Below, in pieces: positions 17,191 to 26,310 of a stretch of DNA of 64,000 nucleotides (positions within the stretch are counted from its first letter, which is position 1; every line of letters starts with the position of its first letter). The notes below the pieces were generated by a model. The model saw only the letters and a program-made list of their open reading frames with translations. It searched no databases and was not told where the DNA came from. Where the stretch lies: contig NZ_CP047048.1 of NCBI RefSeq assembly GCF_030408555.1, forward strand, positions 1,302,001 through 1,366,000, given 5' to 3'. This stretch comes from Corynebacterium aurimucosum (GTDB lineage Bacteria > Actinomycetota > Actinomycetes > Mycobacteriales > Mycobacteriaceae). The position numbers and the translations under genes are program-made.

Positions 17191-19233
17191 ATGCCCAAGA
17201 AGACACCCGCCGCCCAACAACCGGTCGCGCGGGTGTTGCCTTTGTTAGGGGTGGCCCACTTGGACCGAGAATTCGACTACCTCATTGATGAATCGGATTC
17301 ACAGGCTGCTCAGCCCGGAGTGCGGGTGCGCATCCGCTTCAATGGTCGTCTGGTTGACGCCATCTTGTTGTCGCGGGCTAGCGATTCCGACTATGCGGGT
17401 TCGCTTCGTTATATTGATCGCGTCATTTCTCCTTATGCGGTGTACACCCCGACAATGTCAGCGCTCATCGAATCCCTCGCGGCTCGTTATGGCGGCGTGC
17501 GCTCCGACATCATTCGCACCGCGATCCCGGCGCGCCACGCCAAGGCCGAAGAAGCAGACGTGGATACGCCGTGGGAGGAACTTGGCACTGCCGAGTATCC
17601 GGATCTTTCCGCGTGGTCGGGCTACCAGCACGGGGAGTCCTTCGTAGATTCGATCTTGTCCGGGCACATTGCCCGGGCAGCCTGGCAGATAGCACCCGGG
17701 GAAGACTGGGCCGGTGCTTTGGCAGCCCTTGGAACCAGCGTGGCCCTGCAGGGCGGGGGCGTGCTCATGGTCGTCCCCGATCAGCGTGACTTGAATTGCC
17801 TAGAGGCGGCGTTTCGCCGTCACGTTTCTGCCAAACAAATCACTGTCCTCGCGCACAGTACTGGGCCCCAGGCCCGTTATCGTCGCTATCTTTCCGCCTT
17901 AACTGGTCAAGCACGGATCGTCATCGGTACTCGCTCCGCAGCCTTTGCCCCAGTCAAGGGCCTCAAGCTGGCCGTTGTCCTCAATGACGGCGACGATAAT
18001 TTGGTGGATAACCTCAAGCCCTATGCCCATTCGAGGGAGGTGCTTAGCACCCGCTCGGCACAGGAAGGCTGCAGCCTTGTCCTCGCCGGCCATGCGCGCA
18101 CCGCAGAAGCCCAGTTGCTTGTTGAATCGGGGTGGGCCCACGATCTTTTACCTAGCGACACAGCGCTGGAGAAGAGACGCCCCAACATCCTTGCGGTGGG
18201 TGCGTACGGGATTAATCTGGCCCGCCACATGCAGGGCGGGACGACGGCTGTCAGCGGCCCGGCATTTCAGGCCACACGTGCGGCGCTCGACCGCGGTGAG
18301 CCTGTTCTCGTACAGGTCCCGCGTAAGGGTTATGCGCCGATTTTGGCTTGTGGGCACTGCGCGTCCCCGGCGCGTTGCCGTCATTGCAATGGCCCCTTGG
18401 GTCTGCCTTCCGCTGGTGCTTCGAGGGATGAATCGACAGATTCGGCTGCGCTGCCGACGTGCCGGTGGTGTGGGCGCGTTGACGCTCATTATCGGTGCTC
18501 CGACTGCGGCTCGCCGCGGCTGCGCGCCATCGTGCTGGGTTCCGAACGCACGGCGGAAGAGATGGGCCGCGCTTTTCCCAATACCAGGGTGATTCAGTCG
18601 GGCGGCTCCACAGTCCTCGATGAGATCCCTACGGGTCCCTCGCTGGTTATCGCTACACCGGGCGCGGAACCGCGCATCGCGGAGGGTGGGCACTACGGCG
18701 CCGCCCTCTTGGTGGAAACCGGGGCGCTGCTGGGCCGCCAGGATCTGCGAGCCACGGAGGACACTTTGGCCAAGTGGGCGGCTGCTGCGACTCTCGTCGC
18801 GCCGGCACGCGACGGCGGTGCGGTGATCGTTGCCGCCGATGAGCAACTGCCACTCGTGGGCTTCTTGAGCCGCTGGGACATGGTGGGAGCTGCAGCAGCG
18901 GAATTGCAGGCACGCCGCGAGGTACGCTTTCCACCTGCTGTGCATATGGCGGCCGTCGATGGCGCCGATGCTTCCCTCGATGCGTTTTTGGAGTTGGCGG
19001 AACTGCCGGAACATGCGGAGCTTCTCGGGCCCGTCCCGTTGCCGCCGGGAGTGAGCCTGCCAGGTGACTATGACCATGAGCGCGGCGGTGAGCCGCAGCG
19101 GCTATTGATTCGTACCCCACTAGGTCCGCGTTCAGAGCTCGGTCAGGCTTTGAGAAAGGCTAATTCCGTGCGCAGTGCACGCAAGGATGTGTTGCCACTG
19201 CGCATCACCGTGGACCCAATCAACATCGGTTAA
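17191..19233 (+). CDS. priA: PriA-like primosomal protein N', lacking helicase motifs
   Basis: PriA restarts stalled replication forks. The 680-residue protein has the PriA DNA-binding N-terminus (VLPLLGVAHLDREFDYLID) and an intact zinc-binding region at about 385-440, with the pairs CGHC, CRHC, CRWC and CSDC. The helicase P-loop GxTGSGKT that should follow the N-terminal domain is absent; the corresponding region reads APGEDWAGALAALGTSVALQ. Loss of helicase motifs is the known state of actinobacterial PriA, so this is probably a functional non-helicase form rather than a decayed gene. The frame is open into metK, but the ATG at 17191 fits the family N-terminus. Confidence 0.93.
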   Translation: MPKKTPAAQQPVARVLPLLGVAHLDREFDYLIDESDSQAAQPGVRVRIRFNGRLVDAILLSRASDSDYAGSLRYIDRVISPYAVYTPTMSALIESLAARYGGVRSDIIRTAIPARHAKAEEADVDTPWEELGTAEYPDLSAWSGYQHGESFVDSILSGHIARAAWQIAPGEDWAGALAALGTSVALQGGGVLMVVPDQRDLNCLEAAFRRHVSAKQITVLAHSTGPQARYRRYLSALTGQARIVIGTRSAAFAPVKGLKLAVVLNDGDDNLVDNLKPYAHSREVLSTRSAQEGCSLVLAGHARTAEAQLLVESGWAHDLLPSDTALEKRRPNILAVGAYGINLARHMQGGTTAVSGPAFQATRAALDRGEPVLVQVPRKGYAPILACGHCASPARCRHCNGPLGLPSAGASRDESTDSAALPTCRWCGRVDAHYRCSDCGSPRLRAIVLGSERTAEEMGRAFPNTRVIQSGGSTVLDEIPTGPSLVIATPGAEPRIAEGGHYGAALLVETGALLGRQDLRATEDTLAKWAAAATLVAPARDGGAVIVAADEQLPLVGFLSRWDMVGAAAAELQARREVRFPPAVHMAAVDGADASLDAFLELAELPEHAELLGPVPLPPGVSLPGDYDHERGGEPQRLLIRTPLGPRSELGQALRKANSVRSARKDVLPLRITVDPINIG

Positions 19234-19328
19234 GGGCTGCGTTCTTTTCACCCCTGGCGGGCGCGCGCTGCTGGAGGTGAACTATTCTCGGTAGCCTACA
19301 CACTGTTTAGCCCTCGAGGAGTACCACT

Positions 19329-19838
19329 ATGACTGTGCGCGAGGTTCGCCTTTATGGCGATCCGGTCCTGACCACCCGTGCCGAGGAAATCACCGAGTTC
19401 GGGCCGTCACTGGAACGCTTGGCCCAGGACATGCTGGAAACCATGGAAGATGCTGGGGGAGTCGGATTAGCCGCCAACCAGATTGGTGTGACCAAGCGCA
19501 TCTTCGTCTTCGATTGCTCACACTTTCAAAGCGGCCTGCGCGGTGCGGTAATCAACCCAGAGTGGGAAGCGGTAGGGGAGGACATGCAGTTAGGAACTGA
19601 GGGCTGCCTGTCCATCCCAGGTATTTCGCAGCCCACCGAAAGATTCTCCACGGTGCGTCTGCGCGGCTACGACCCGCAGGGCCGACCTGTATCGATGCTG
19701 GCTTCGGGGCTTATGGCGCGTTGCATACAGCACGAAACAGATCACCTGGATGGTGTCTTGTTCCTCCAGCGCCTGAGCGACGAACTGCGCAAGGAATCTA
19801 TGAAGACCATCCGCCAAGCGGAGTGGTTTAACTCATAG
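19329..19838 (+). CDS. def: Peptide deformylase
   Basis: It removes the formyl group from the N-terminal methionine of new proteins, using a bound metal. All three family motifs are present in the 169-residue protein: GVGLAANQIG (the usual proline is Asn), EGCLSIPG with the metal-binding cysteine, and QHETDHLDGVL with the two metal-binding histidines and the catalytic glutamate. It stands before fmt and rsmB, a common grouping of formyl-methionine genes. The 95-bp gap after priA contains TATTCT at about 19282, a possible -10 box. GAGGAG precedes the ATG. Confidence 0.97.
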   Translation: MTVREVRLYGDPVLTTRAEEITEFGPSLERLAQDMLETMEDAGGVGLAANQIGVTKRIFVFDCSHFQSGLRGAVINPEWEAVGEDMQLGTEGCLSIPGISQPTERFSTVRLRGYDPQGRPVSMLASGLMARCIQHETDHLDGVLFLQRLSDELRKESMKTIRQAEWFNS

Positions 19839-19927
19839 CCGCGCGCACGCTCTGACGCCAGCGCGGCCCCACATCGATTAAAAATTAGAACCCCAACAAC
19901 GTGAACTAAGAAAGGCCTGCCTTCACA

Positions 19928-20926
19928 GTGCGCATTATTTTCGCCGGAACCCCCGAGCCCGCTGTTGTGGCTTTGCAGAAGCTTATCGAGTCCCATCATG
20001 AGGTAGCTGCAGTCATCACTCGGCCCGACGCCCGCCGTGGTCGCGGACGCAGCGTGCATCCGAGCCCCGTGAAAGTCCTAGCTGAGGAACACGGCATCGA
20101 GGTGCTCACGCCGACCACCCTCAAGCAGGGCACCGAGGACGGCGATGCATTGCGTGCACGGCTAGCAGAGATCGCCCCCGAGGCCATTCCAGTGGTCGCC
20201 TACGGAAACCTGATCACCGAGGACCTCTTGAGCCTTCCCAAGCACGGCTGGGTCAACCTGCACTTTTCCCTTCTCCCAGCGTGGCGTGGCGCTGCCCCAG
20301 TGCAGGCTGCTATTGCTGCGGGAGATGAGCGAACGGGTGCTACAACTTTCCGTATTGATCGAGGCCTGGACACCGGGGATATCTTGGCCACCATGGAAGA
20401 GACAATCCGGCCCACTGATACCGCGGATGACCTGCTGACGCGCTTGGCGTATGCCGGCGGTGATCTGCTCGTCGAGACGATGAATGGTTTGGAAGATGGC
20501 AGCATCACCCCGCAGCCGCAGGCGGGTGAGGTCACCTACGCGCACAAGATTTCCACGGAAGACGCCCGAATCGATTGGACCGCGCAGGCCGATGTTGTCG
20601 ATCGCCATATCCGTGCGCATACTCCAGGGCCGGGCGCGTGGACCCTATTGGGGGAGTCGCGCTTAAAGGTAGGCCCGGTCAGCGTCGTGGAGCCAGCAGA
20701 ACTAGAGGAGTTGCCAGACACTACCGCGTTGACTTCGCTGCAACCGGGCGAAGTACACGTGGCGAAGAAGGAGGTAATGGTCGGTACCGGAAGCGCCCCG
20801 GTGCGCCTAGGCCAGATCCAACCGCCCGGCAAAAAGATGATGAATGCCGCCGACTGGGGCCGCGGGCTTTCTAGCCAGGCTTCCCAAGCAGCAGAGGGCG
20901 GCCAGGATGAGGTGAAGTTTTCATGA
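19928..20926 (+). CDS. fmt: Methionyl-tRNA formyltransferase
   Basis: It formylates initiator Met-tRNA using 10-formyltetrahydrofolate. The 332-residue product starts at GTG after AAGAAAGG. It shows RIIFAGTPEPAVVALQKL and the catalytic region VNLHFSLLPAWRGAAPVQAA (the conserved N-H and, later, D residues), plus TGATTFRIDRGLDTGD. The C-terminal OB-fold region is present. It overlaps rsmB by 4 bp (ATGA). Confidence 0.97.
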   Translation: MRIIFAGTPEPAVVALQKLIESHHEVAAVITRPDARRGRGRSVHPSPVKVLAEEHGIEVLTPTTLKQGTEDGDALRARLAEIAPEAIPVVAYGNLITEDLLSLPKHGWVNLHFSLLPAWRGAAPVQAAIAAGDERTGATTFRIDRGLDTGDILATMEETIRPTDTADDLLTRLAYAGGDLLVETMNGLEDGSITPQPQAGEVTYAHKISTEDARIDWTAQADVVDRHIRAHTPGPGAWTLLGESRLKVGPVSVVEPAELEELPDTTALTSLQPGEVHVAKKEVMVGTGSAPVRLGQIQPPGKKMMNAADWGRGLSSQASQAAEGGQDEVKFS

Positions 20927-22521
20927 GTGGAGGTTTCCGATCCCGCAGCAAGTCCGGTGATCCGGCAGCTCGCACCGAGCGCGCCGAACAGCAACGCAGC
21001 GGTGGACGCAGAACCGCACGTGGCGGTACTAACCGCCAGACTAAAGGAAAGCGAGAGAATCGAGGCGGACAGCGCCAGCACAGCCGCCGAGACCGACAGC
21101 CAGCGTCCTTCATGTCCGCAGCGCGGCGCTGCGGAGTCGATGTCCCACGCGCGGTGGCTTTCGAGGTGTTGCAGCGTGTGGAGGCCGACGATGCTTTTGC
21201 CAACCTCACGCTGCCAAAGGTAGTAAGTGCGAACAACCTTAGCGGCCGTGATGCAGCCTTCTCTACGGAACTCACCTACGGCACGCTGCGCAGCGAAGGC
21301 GTGCTTGATGCGGTTATTGCCGAGTGTGCTTCGCGCGGCCTAGAGGCCATTGCACCTGACGTTCTCACCGCCTTGCGAATGGGCACCTACCAAGTGCTGT
21401 ACACCCGCGTTGAAGCGCATGCTGCGGTCGATACCACCGTCCGCCTCGTGGAGGCAGCTGGCCACGAAAAGGCCAAGGGCTTTGCCAACGGCATTATGCG
21501 CACCATCACCCGCACACCTGCGCAAGGGTGGCTAGACAAGCTTGCTCCAAAGGAAGAGGTCGCGGCTGTGGCCTTCCGCCATGCCCACCCGGAGTGGATT
21601 GCCCGCTCTTTCGGACGCGCCTTGGGCCTGCTGGACGCCGCTGGTGAGAGCAAGCTCAACGCCGAACAGACAGCGGAGTTGGAACGCGCACTCGAAGCGG
21701 ATTCTGAGCGGCCTCTGGTGCATTTGGTAGCGCGGCCCGGCGAAATCTCTGCGGAAGAGCTTGCGCTCATTACCGGTTGTGAGGAAGGGCGTTATTCGCC
21801 TTATGCGGTGTATCTTGAGCAGGGTGACCCGGGCTCGCTAGAGCCCGTCCGTCAGAAGTTGGCAGCGGTCCAGGACGAAGGATCACAGCTGATCGCACGC
21901 GCAGTGACGGAAGCTGAACTCATCGGCGACGACACCGGACGCTGGTTGGACCTGTGTGCGGGCCCCGGTGGCAAGGCTGCCTTGATGGGTGCCATCGCCC
22001 GCATTGAGGGGGCGGAAGTCGATGCCGTAGAAGTCTCTCCGCACCGCGCTACCTTGGTGGAAAAGACCGTGGGAGACCTACCTGTCCGCGTGCATCGGGC
22101 GGATGGTCGTGCGCCGGGTCTCGGTGCAGGCTTCGACCGCGTGCTTGTCGACGCCCCCTGTTCCGGCCTGGGTGCGCTCCGTCGCCGCCCAGAGGCTCGC
22201 TGGCGCAAGGCCGAGTCCGATATTGCGGAGCTCAACAAACTCCAGAGCGAGCTCCTCGAATCCGCATTAGAGCTCGTTCGTCCCGGTGGTGTTGTGGTGT
22301 ACTCCACCTGCTCGCCCGATCTGCGAGAGACCCGAGGCATTGTGGATGCGGCCTTGGAGCGCCATGGAGCTGGGACAGAGGCGCGTATCGAGGAGCTGGA
22401 TGCGCGGGAGGTGCTGCCGGAAATGGGAGACCTCGGCAGCGAGCTCTCCGCCCAAATGTGGCCGCACCGCCACGGAACAGATGCAATGTTTTTCGCCGTC
22501 CTCCGCCGAGTAGCGGACTAG
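20923..22521 (+). CDS. rsmB: 16S rRNA (cytosine-967-C5)-methyltransferase
   Basis: RsmB (Fmu/Sun) methylates C967 of 16S rRNA with SAM. The 532-residue protein has a basic, Arg/Gly/Gln-rich, probably disordered N-terminal tail (about 1-62) that is absent from the E. coli enzyme. A NusB-like RNA-binding domain follows (about 70-210). The methyltransferase domain has the SAM motif LDLCAGPGGKAALMG and the catalytic segments VDAPCSGLGALRRRPEARW and YSTCSPDLRET, which carry the two cysteines. It is translationally coupled to fmt. Confidence 0.95.
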   Translation: MSGGFRSRSKSGDPAARTERAEQQRSGGRRTARGGTNRQTKGKRENRGGQRQHSRRDRQPASFMSAARRCGVDVPRAVAFEVLQRVEADDAFANLTLPKVVSANNLSGRDAAFSTELTYGTLRSEGVLDAVIAECASRGLEAIAPDVLTALRMGTYQVLYTRVEAHAAVDTTVRLVEAAGHEKAKGFANGIMRTITRTPAQGWLDKLAPKEEVAAVAFRHAHPEWIARSFGRALGLLDAAGESKLNAEQTAELERALEADSERPLVHLVARPGEISAEELALITGCEEGRYSPYAVYLEQGDPGSLEPVRQKLAAVQDEGSQLIARAVTEAELIGDDTGRWLDLCAGPGGKAALMGAIARIEGAEVDAVEVSPHRATLVEKTVGDLPVRVHRADGRAPGLGAGFDRVLVDAPCSGLGALRRRPEARWRKAESDIAELNKLQSELLESALELVRPGGVVVYSTCSPDLRETRGIVDAALERHGAGTEARIEELDAREVLPEMGDLGSELSAQMWPHRHGTDAMFFAVLRRVAD

Positions 22522-22536
22522 CGCCCCGTGAGGGAC

Positions 22537-22542
22537 TAGGCT
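22537..22542 (+). promoter_or_regulatory. -10 box for a probably leaderless rpe transcript
   Basis: TAGGCT ends 7 bases before the rpe ATG at 22550. There is no ribosome-binding site in between, and no convincing -35 box. Confidence 0.4.
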
Positions 22543-22549
22543 GAGTGTC

Positions 22550-23227
22550 ATGTCTGCACACTCGTCTGGTCCCATCATTTCCCCATCCATTCTGGCCGCT
22601 GATTTCACCCGCTTGGGTGAGGAGGTTCAGGCCGTGGCCAACGCGGATTGGATCCACGTTGACATCATGGATGGTCACTTTGTGCCCAACTTGTCCTTCG
22701 GCCCGGATATTACGGCGACGGTGGACGGGATTACCTCGCAGACCCTCGACGTTCACCTCATGATCGAGGAGCCGGAGAAGTGGGTGGAAACCTACGCCAA
22801 GGCCGGGGCTGATTGCATCATCTTCCACGTCGAGGCCGTGGCCGATAAGGAAGCGGCCATCGCCTTGGCCCGCAAGATCCGTGACCTAGGGGTGCGCGCG
22901 GGCTTCTCCATCAAGCCAGGCACCCCGATTGAGCCCTGGCTGGATGCCTTGGAGCACTTCGACGAGGTTCTCGTCATGTCTGTTGAGCCCGGCTTTGGTG
23001 GTCAGAGCTTCATGCCGGATCAGTTGGACAAGGTTCGCACCTTGCGTGCGGCCATTGACGAGCGCGGCCTCGACGTCCTCATCGAAATCGATGGCGGCAT
23101 TTCTGCCGAGACGATCCGCTCCGCCGCCGAGGCGGGCTGCGATGCCTTCGTGGCGGGATCAGCCATTTACAAGCAGGCGGATAAGGCGGCGGCCATCGAG
23201 GAGCTGCGCCGACTGGCTACGCTGTGA
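22550..23227 (+). CDS. rpe: Ribulose-phosphate 3-epimerase
   Basis: It interconverts ribulose 5-phosphate and xylulose 5-phosphate, feeding the pentose pathway and supplying precursor to riboflavin. The 225-residue TIM-barrel protein has SILAADFTRLGEEV, WIHVDIMDGHFVPNLSFGPD, HLMIEEPEKW and SVEPGFGGQSF, with the metal-binding and catalytic residues in place. Its TGA overlaps the ribD GTG by 4 bp, which ties ribulose 5-phosphate supply to riboflavin synthesis. Confidence 0.98.
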   Translation: MSAHSSGPIISPSILAADFTRLGEEVQAVANADWIHVDIMDGHFVPNLSFGPDITATVDGITSQTLDVHLMIEEPEKWVETYAKAGADCIIFHVEAVADKEAAIALARKIRDLGVRAGFSIKPGTPIEPWLDALEHFDEVLVMSVEPGFGGQSFMPDQLDKVRTLRAAIDERGLDVLIEIDGGISAETIRSAAEAGCDAFVAGSAIYKQADKAAAIEELRRLATL

Positions 23228-24252
23228 ACCCACGTCACGATTCTGCTGTCCTTGCGCAAGCGTTGCGCCTAGCCATGGAGGCCGGCGAGCAGGTGCGCGG
23301 TACAACGAGCCCAAACCCACCGGTGGGAGCAGTCATCCTTGATTCCGCTGGGCAGGTGGTTGGCGTCGGCGCAACCCAGCCCCCGGGCGGACCGCATGCT
23401 GAAGTCATGGCGCTGCGCGATGCGGGGGACAAGGCACGCGGTGGAACCGCGGTGGTCACCTTGGAGCCCTGCAATCACACGGGCCGTACTGGTCCCTGCG
23501 CGCAGGCGCTTATCGATGCCTCCGTATCCGCTGTCTACTACCTCCACCCGGACCCCACCCCGCAAGCTGGGGGAGGGTCAACCACTCTGCGTCGCGCCGG
23601 CATCACCGTGGGACAGCTCTCGGAACCGGCAGAAGGAGCAGATGCGCTGGAGCCGTGGCTGTGCGCCGTTGCACTCGGTCGCCCGCACGTCACGTTGAAG
23701 TTCGCACAGAGCCTGGATGGTTTCACCGCCGCAGTGGATGGCAGCAGCCAGTGGATCACGGGGGAGCAGGCCCGCGAGCATGTGCACCGTGACCGAGCTC
23801 AGCGCGATGCCATCCTTATCGGAACTGGCACAGCCTTAGCGGATAACCCGTCTTTGACGGCGCGCTGTGCGGATGGTTCCTTGCGCCCGCAGCAACCGCG
23901 GCGTGTTGTCATCGGCTCCCGGGATGTGTCTCAAGGAGGACAAACCAACCTTGAGAGACTAGGTTTTGAGCACTATGCCTCTCCACAGGAGGCCCTAGAT
24001 GAGCTATATGCCACGGGTGCCCGAGATATTCTCGTCGAAGGCGGCGCGGGGCTCGCAACAAGCTTCATGGAGCTAGGTTGTGTCGACCGGATCCAGGCTT
24101 ATATAGGAAATGTCATCCTCGGTGAAGGCAGGGGTGTTCTCACCAGTGCTGTGTCGTCGAACTTGGCCCGCGCCCAAAGATGGCGGCGTTGCGCGGTTAC
24201 CGAGCTCGGCGAGGACCTGCTTGTGGAATATCGCAAGGATGAAAAGCTTTGA
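23224..24252 (+). CDS. ribD: Bifunctional diaminohydroxyphosphoribosylaminopyrimidine deaminase / reductase RibD
   Basis: RibD performs the second and third steps of riboflavin synthesis. The N-terminal zinc deaminase domain has GPHAEVMALRDAG and EPCNHTGRTGPC, giving the His-Cys-Cys zinc ligands. The C-terminal NADPH reductase domain begins VTLKFAQSLDGFTAAVDGSS and contains QWITGEQAREHVHRDRAQRD. The 342-residue length is normal. The start is GTG, overlapping rpe. It is followed by a strong hairpin before ribE. Confidence 0.96.
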   Translation: MNPRHDSAVLAQALRLAMEAGEQVRGTTSPNPPVGAVILDSAGQVVGVGATQPPGGPHAEVMALRDAGDKARGGTAVVTLEPCNHTGRTGPCAQALIDASVSAVYYLHPDPTPQAGGGSTTLRRAGITVGQLSEPAEGADALEPWLCAVALGRPHVTLKFAQSLDGFTAAVDGSSQWITGEQAREHVHRDRAQRDAILIGTGTALADNPSLTARCADGSLRPQQPRRVVIGSRDVSQGGQTNLERLGFEHYASPQEALDELYATGARDILVEGGAGLATSFMELGCVDRIQAYIGNVILGEGRGVLTSAVSSNLARAQRWRRCAVTELGEDLLVEYRKDEKL

Positions 24253-24263
24253 AAGCTGGGAAA

Positions 24264-24289
24264 CATTGAAAGCTGGCAAGCTTTCAATG
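24264..24289. repeat. Perfect 11-bp inverted repeat between ribD and ribE
   Basis: CATTGAAAGCT (24264-24274) and AGCTTTCAATG (24279-24289) are perfect inverted copies around a GGCA loop. A direct copy of GAAAGCTGG occurs just upstream (24251-24259 against 24268-24276). There is no T-run, so a normal terminator is unlikely. It could instead be an RNA-stabilising or processing hairpin, or a protein-binding palindrome. Confidence 0.7.
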
Positions 24290-24348
24290 GGTAGAAGATT
24301 CAAGGACTAGAAGATTTAGAGTGTTAAAAAGAAAGGGAAGTGCGGTCT

Positions 24349-24987
24349 ATGTTTACCGGACTCGTTGAGGAGATCGGTCACGTCGATAGCGTCGAACCGC
24401 AGGGTGATGCCGTGCGGTTGGGTATTGCGGCATCTACAGTATTGAGTGACGCGCAGCTAGGTGATTCCATCGCGGTCAACGGCGTGTGCCTGACCGTGGC
24501 TGAGTTAGGAGAAGGGACCTTCATCGCCGATGTCATGAAGGAATCCTTAAACCGTAGCTCTCTCGGCGAGCTCGCGGAGGGCTCGCCGGTTAACCTCGAG
24601 CGTGCGGTGCTCCCGACGACGCGTTTGGGCGGCCATATTGTGCAGGGGCACGTCGATGGCACCGGGACCTTGCTGTCCCGCACGCCTTCAGAGCACTGGG
24701 AGGTATTGCGCTTTAGTCTGCCGGCTGAGCTGGCGCGCTACGTGGTGGAAAAGGGCTCCATCGCGGTGCAGGGGACCTCCCTGACGGTATCGGCCTTGTC
24801 AGATGGGCAGGAAGAGCCCGGTGCGGAAGCCTTCTTTGAAGTCTCACTCATTCCCACCACCCTGCGCGATACCGTCTTTGGTTCCATGAAGCCAGGCGCC
24901 CGAGTAAATCTCGAGGTAGACGTGGTTGCCAAGTATGTGGAGAAAATGGTTCACCCTAACGCCCACGGCGCGGGAACAGAGGGATAG
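24349..24987 (+). CDS. ribE: Riboflavin synthase alpha chain
   Basis: It dismutates two 6,7-dimethyl-8-ribityllumazine molecules to riboflavin. The 212-residue product shows two homologous lumazine-binding barrels. The first starts [15 protein letters not shown] with VNGVCLTV. The second has [13 protein letters not shown] and [11 protein letters not shown]. The ATG at 24349 is chosen because MFTGLVEE is the invariant N-terminus; an in-frame GTG at 24340 is too early. GAAAGGGAAG lies upstream. In corynebacteria the gene is often called ribC. Confidence 0.97.
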   Translation: MFTGLVEEIGHVDSVEPQGDAVRLGIAASTVLSDAQLGDSIAVNGVCLTVAELGEGTFIADVMKESLNRSSLGELAEGSPVNLERAVLPTTRLGGHIVQGHVDGTGTLLSRTPSEHWEVLRFSLPAELARYVVEKGSIAVQGTSLTVSALSDGQEEPGAEAFFEVSLIPTTLRDTVFGSMKPGARVNLEVDVVAKYVEKMVHPNAHGAGTEG

Positions 24988-24990
24988 AGT
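24985..24990 (+). promoter_or_regulatory. ribBA -10 box overlapping the ribE stop codon
   Basis: TAGAGT starts with the ribE TAG stop and ends 8 bases before the ribBA ATG at 24999. No ribosome-binding site lies between, so a leaderless internal transcript for ribBA-ribH is possible. The layout matches the metK-priA junction. Confidence 0.45.
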
Positions 24991-24998
24991 TAGTCCTT

Positions 24999-26261
24999 AT
25001 GAGCGCTGCAGATTCAGCTTTTAGTTTAGATAGCGTCGACCAAGCCATCGCCGACATCGCGGCCGGCAAGGCAGTCGTCGTCATAGATAATGAGGACCGT
25101 GAGAACGAAGGCGACCTCATCTTCGCCGCTGAGCTCGCCACCCCGGAGCTTGTGGCCTTTATGGTGCGCTATAGCTCCGGCTACATTTGCGCGCCGCTGC
25201 TCCCGGAAGACTGTGAGCGGTTGAACCTACCTCCAATGCTGGCGGTGAACCAGGACGTGCGCCAGACCGCCTACACCGTGACGGTGGACTTGGCTAACGG
25301 CTCGACGGGTATCTCCGCCACCTCGCGCTGCGACACCATTCGGCGCTTGGCTGATCCTTCCTCTGAACCGTCGGAGTTCACACGCCCTGGCCACGTGGTC
25401 CCGCTCGCTGCCCGCCCGAATGGTGTGCTCGAACGCGATGGGCATACGGAAGCTGCCATCGACCTGGCCCGGCTGGCCGGTCTGCGCCCTGCCGGCGTGC
25501 TGTGTGAAATCGTCTCCGAAGAGGACCCCACGGACATGGCCCGCTCGCCGGAGCTGCGTCGCTTTGCCGACGCTCACGGGCTGACGATGATTTCCATCGA
25601 GCAGCTCATCGAGTGGCGTCGTCACAACGAACAACAGGTCCGCCGCGAGGTAGAAACCCGCCTGCCCACCGAGTACGGCGAGTTCCGCGCGGTGGGCTAT
25701 TCGAGTGACGTCGACAAGCGCGAGCACATCGCCCTCTTCGTCGGTGACGTGGAGAGTTATAGCGGTGCGGAGGATGTGCCCGTTCGTGTCCACTCTGAGT
25801 GCCTTACAGGGGACGTCTTTGCCTCTCAGCGCTGTGACTGTGGGCCGCAGCTGCAGGAATCCCTTCGTGCGGTGCAAGAAGCAGGACGCGGGATCGTCAT
25901 CTACCTGCGCGGACAGGAAGGCCGCGGCATCGGTTTAGTGAATAAACTCAAAGCCTATCGCCTGCAGGACAAGGGAATGGACACCGTTGATGCCAACGTG
26001 GAACAGGGCCTGCCCGAAGATGCCCGCGAGTATTCCGTGGCCGGCCAAATCCTGCGGGATGTAGGCGTGAAGTCCGTGAACCTCTTGACCAATAACCCGC
26101 ACAAGGGCGAGGGTCTACAGGGCTTTGGCATTGATGCCACCGCACGCACCGCGTTGGCTACCCCCGCGACGGCGGAGAACATCAGCTATCTGCGCACGAA
26201 GCGCGACCGGATGGGGCATGATCTGCCACAGGTCGCTGAATGGGACCAGAAGCACTCGTAA
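24999..26261 (+). CDS. ribBA: Bifunctional 3,4-dihydroxy-2-butanone 4-phosphate synthase / GTP cyclohydrolase II
   Basis: This 420-residue fusion supplies both starting blocks of riboflavin. The N-terminal DHBP synthase domain has [16 protein letters not shown] (about 29-44) and [15 protein letters not shown]. The C-terminal GTP cyclohydrolase II domain has [20 protein letters not shown] with the zinc cysteines, then [13 protein letters not shown]. The catalytic residues of both halves appear intact. It lies between ribE and ribH in the usual corynebacterial order. Confidence 0.98.
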   Translation: MSAADSAFSLDSVDQAIADIAAGKAVVVIDNEDRENEGDLIFAAELATPELVAFMVRYSSGYICAPLLPEDCERLNLPPMLAVNQDVRQTAYTVTVDLANGSTGISATSRCDTIRRLADPSSEPSEFTRPGHVVPLAARPNGVLERDGHTEAAIDLARLAGLRPAGVLCEIVSEEDPTDMARSPELRRFADAHGLTMISIEQLIEWRRHNEQQVRREVETRLPTEYGEFRAVGYSSDVDKREHIALFVGDVESYSGAEDVPVRVHSECLTGDVFASQRCDCGPQLQESLRAVQEAGRGIVIYLRGQEGRGIGLVNKLKAYRLQDKGMDTVDANVEQGLPEDAREYSVAGQILRDVGVKSVNLLTNNPHKGEGLQGFGIDATARTALATPATAENISYLRTKRDRMGHDLPQVAEWDQKHS

Positions 26262-26310
26262 GGCATTAAGCCGGAAAATCGAGCTGAAAACTAAAACAAA
26301 GGAGCACCCA

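Noticed and set aside
24253..24348. FMN riboswitch in the riboflavin cluster
   Set aside because: The region has one simple hairpin and none of the conserved FMN-aptamer segments, and it is far too short.
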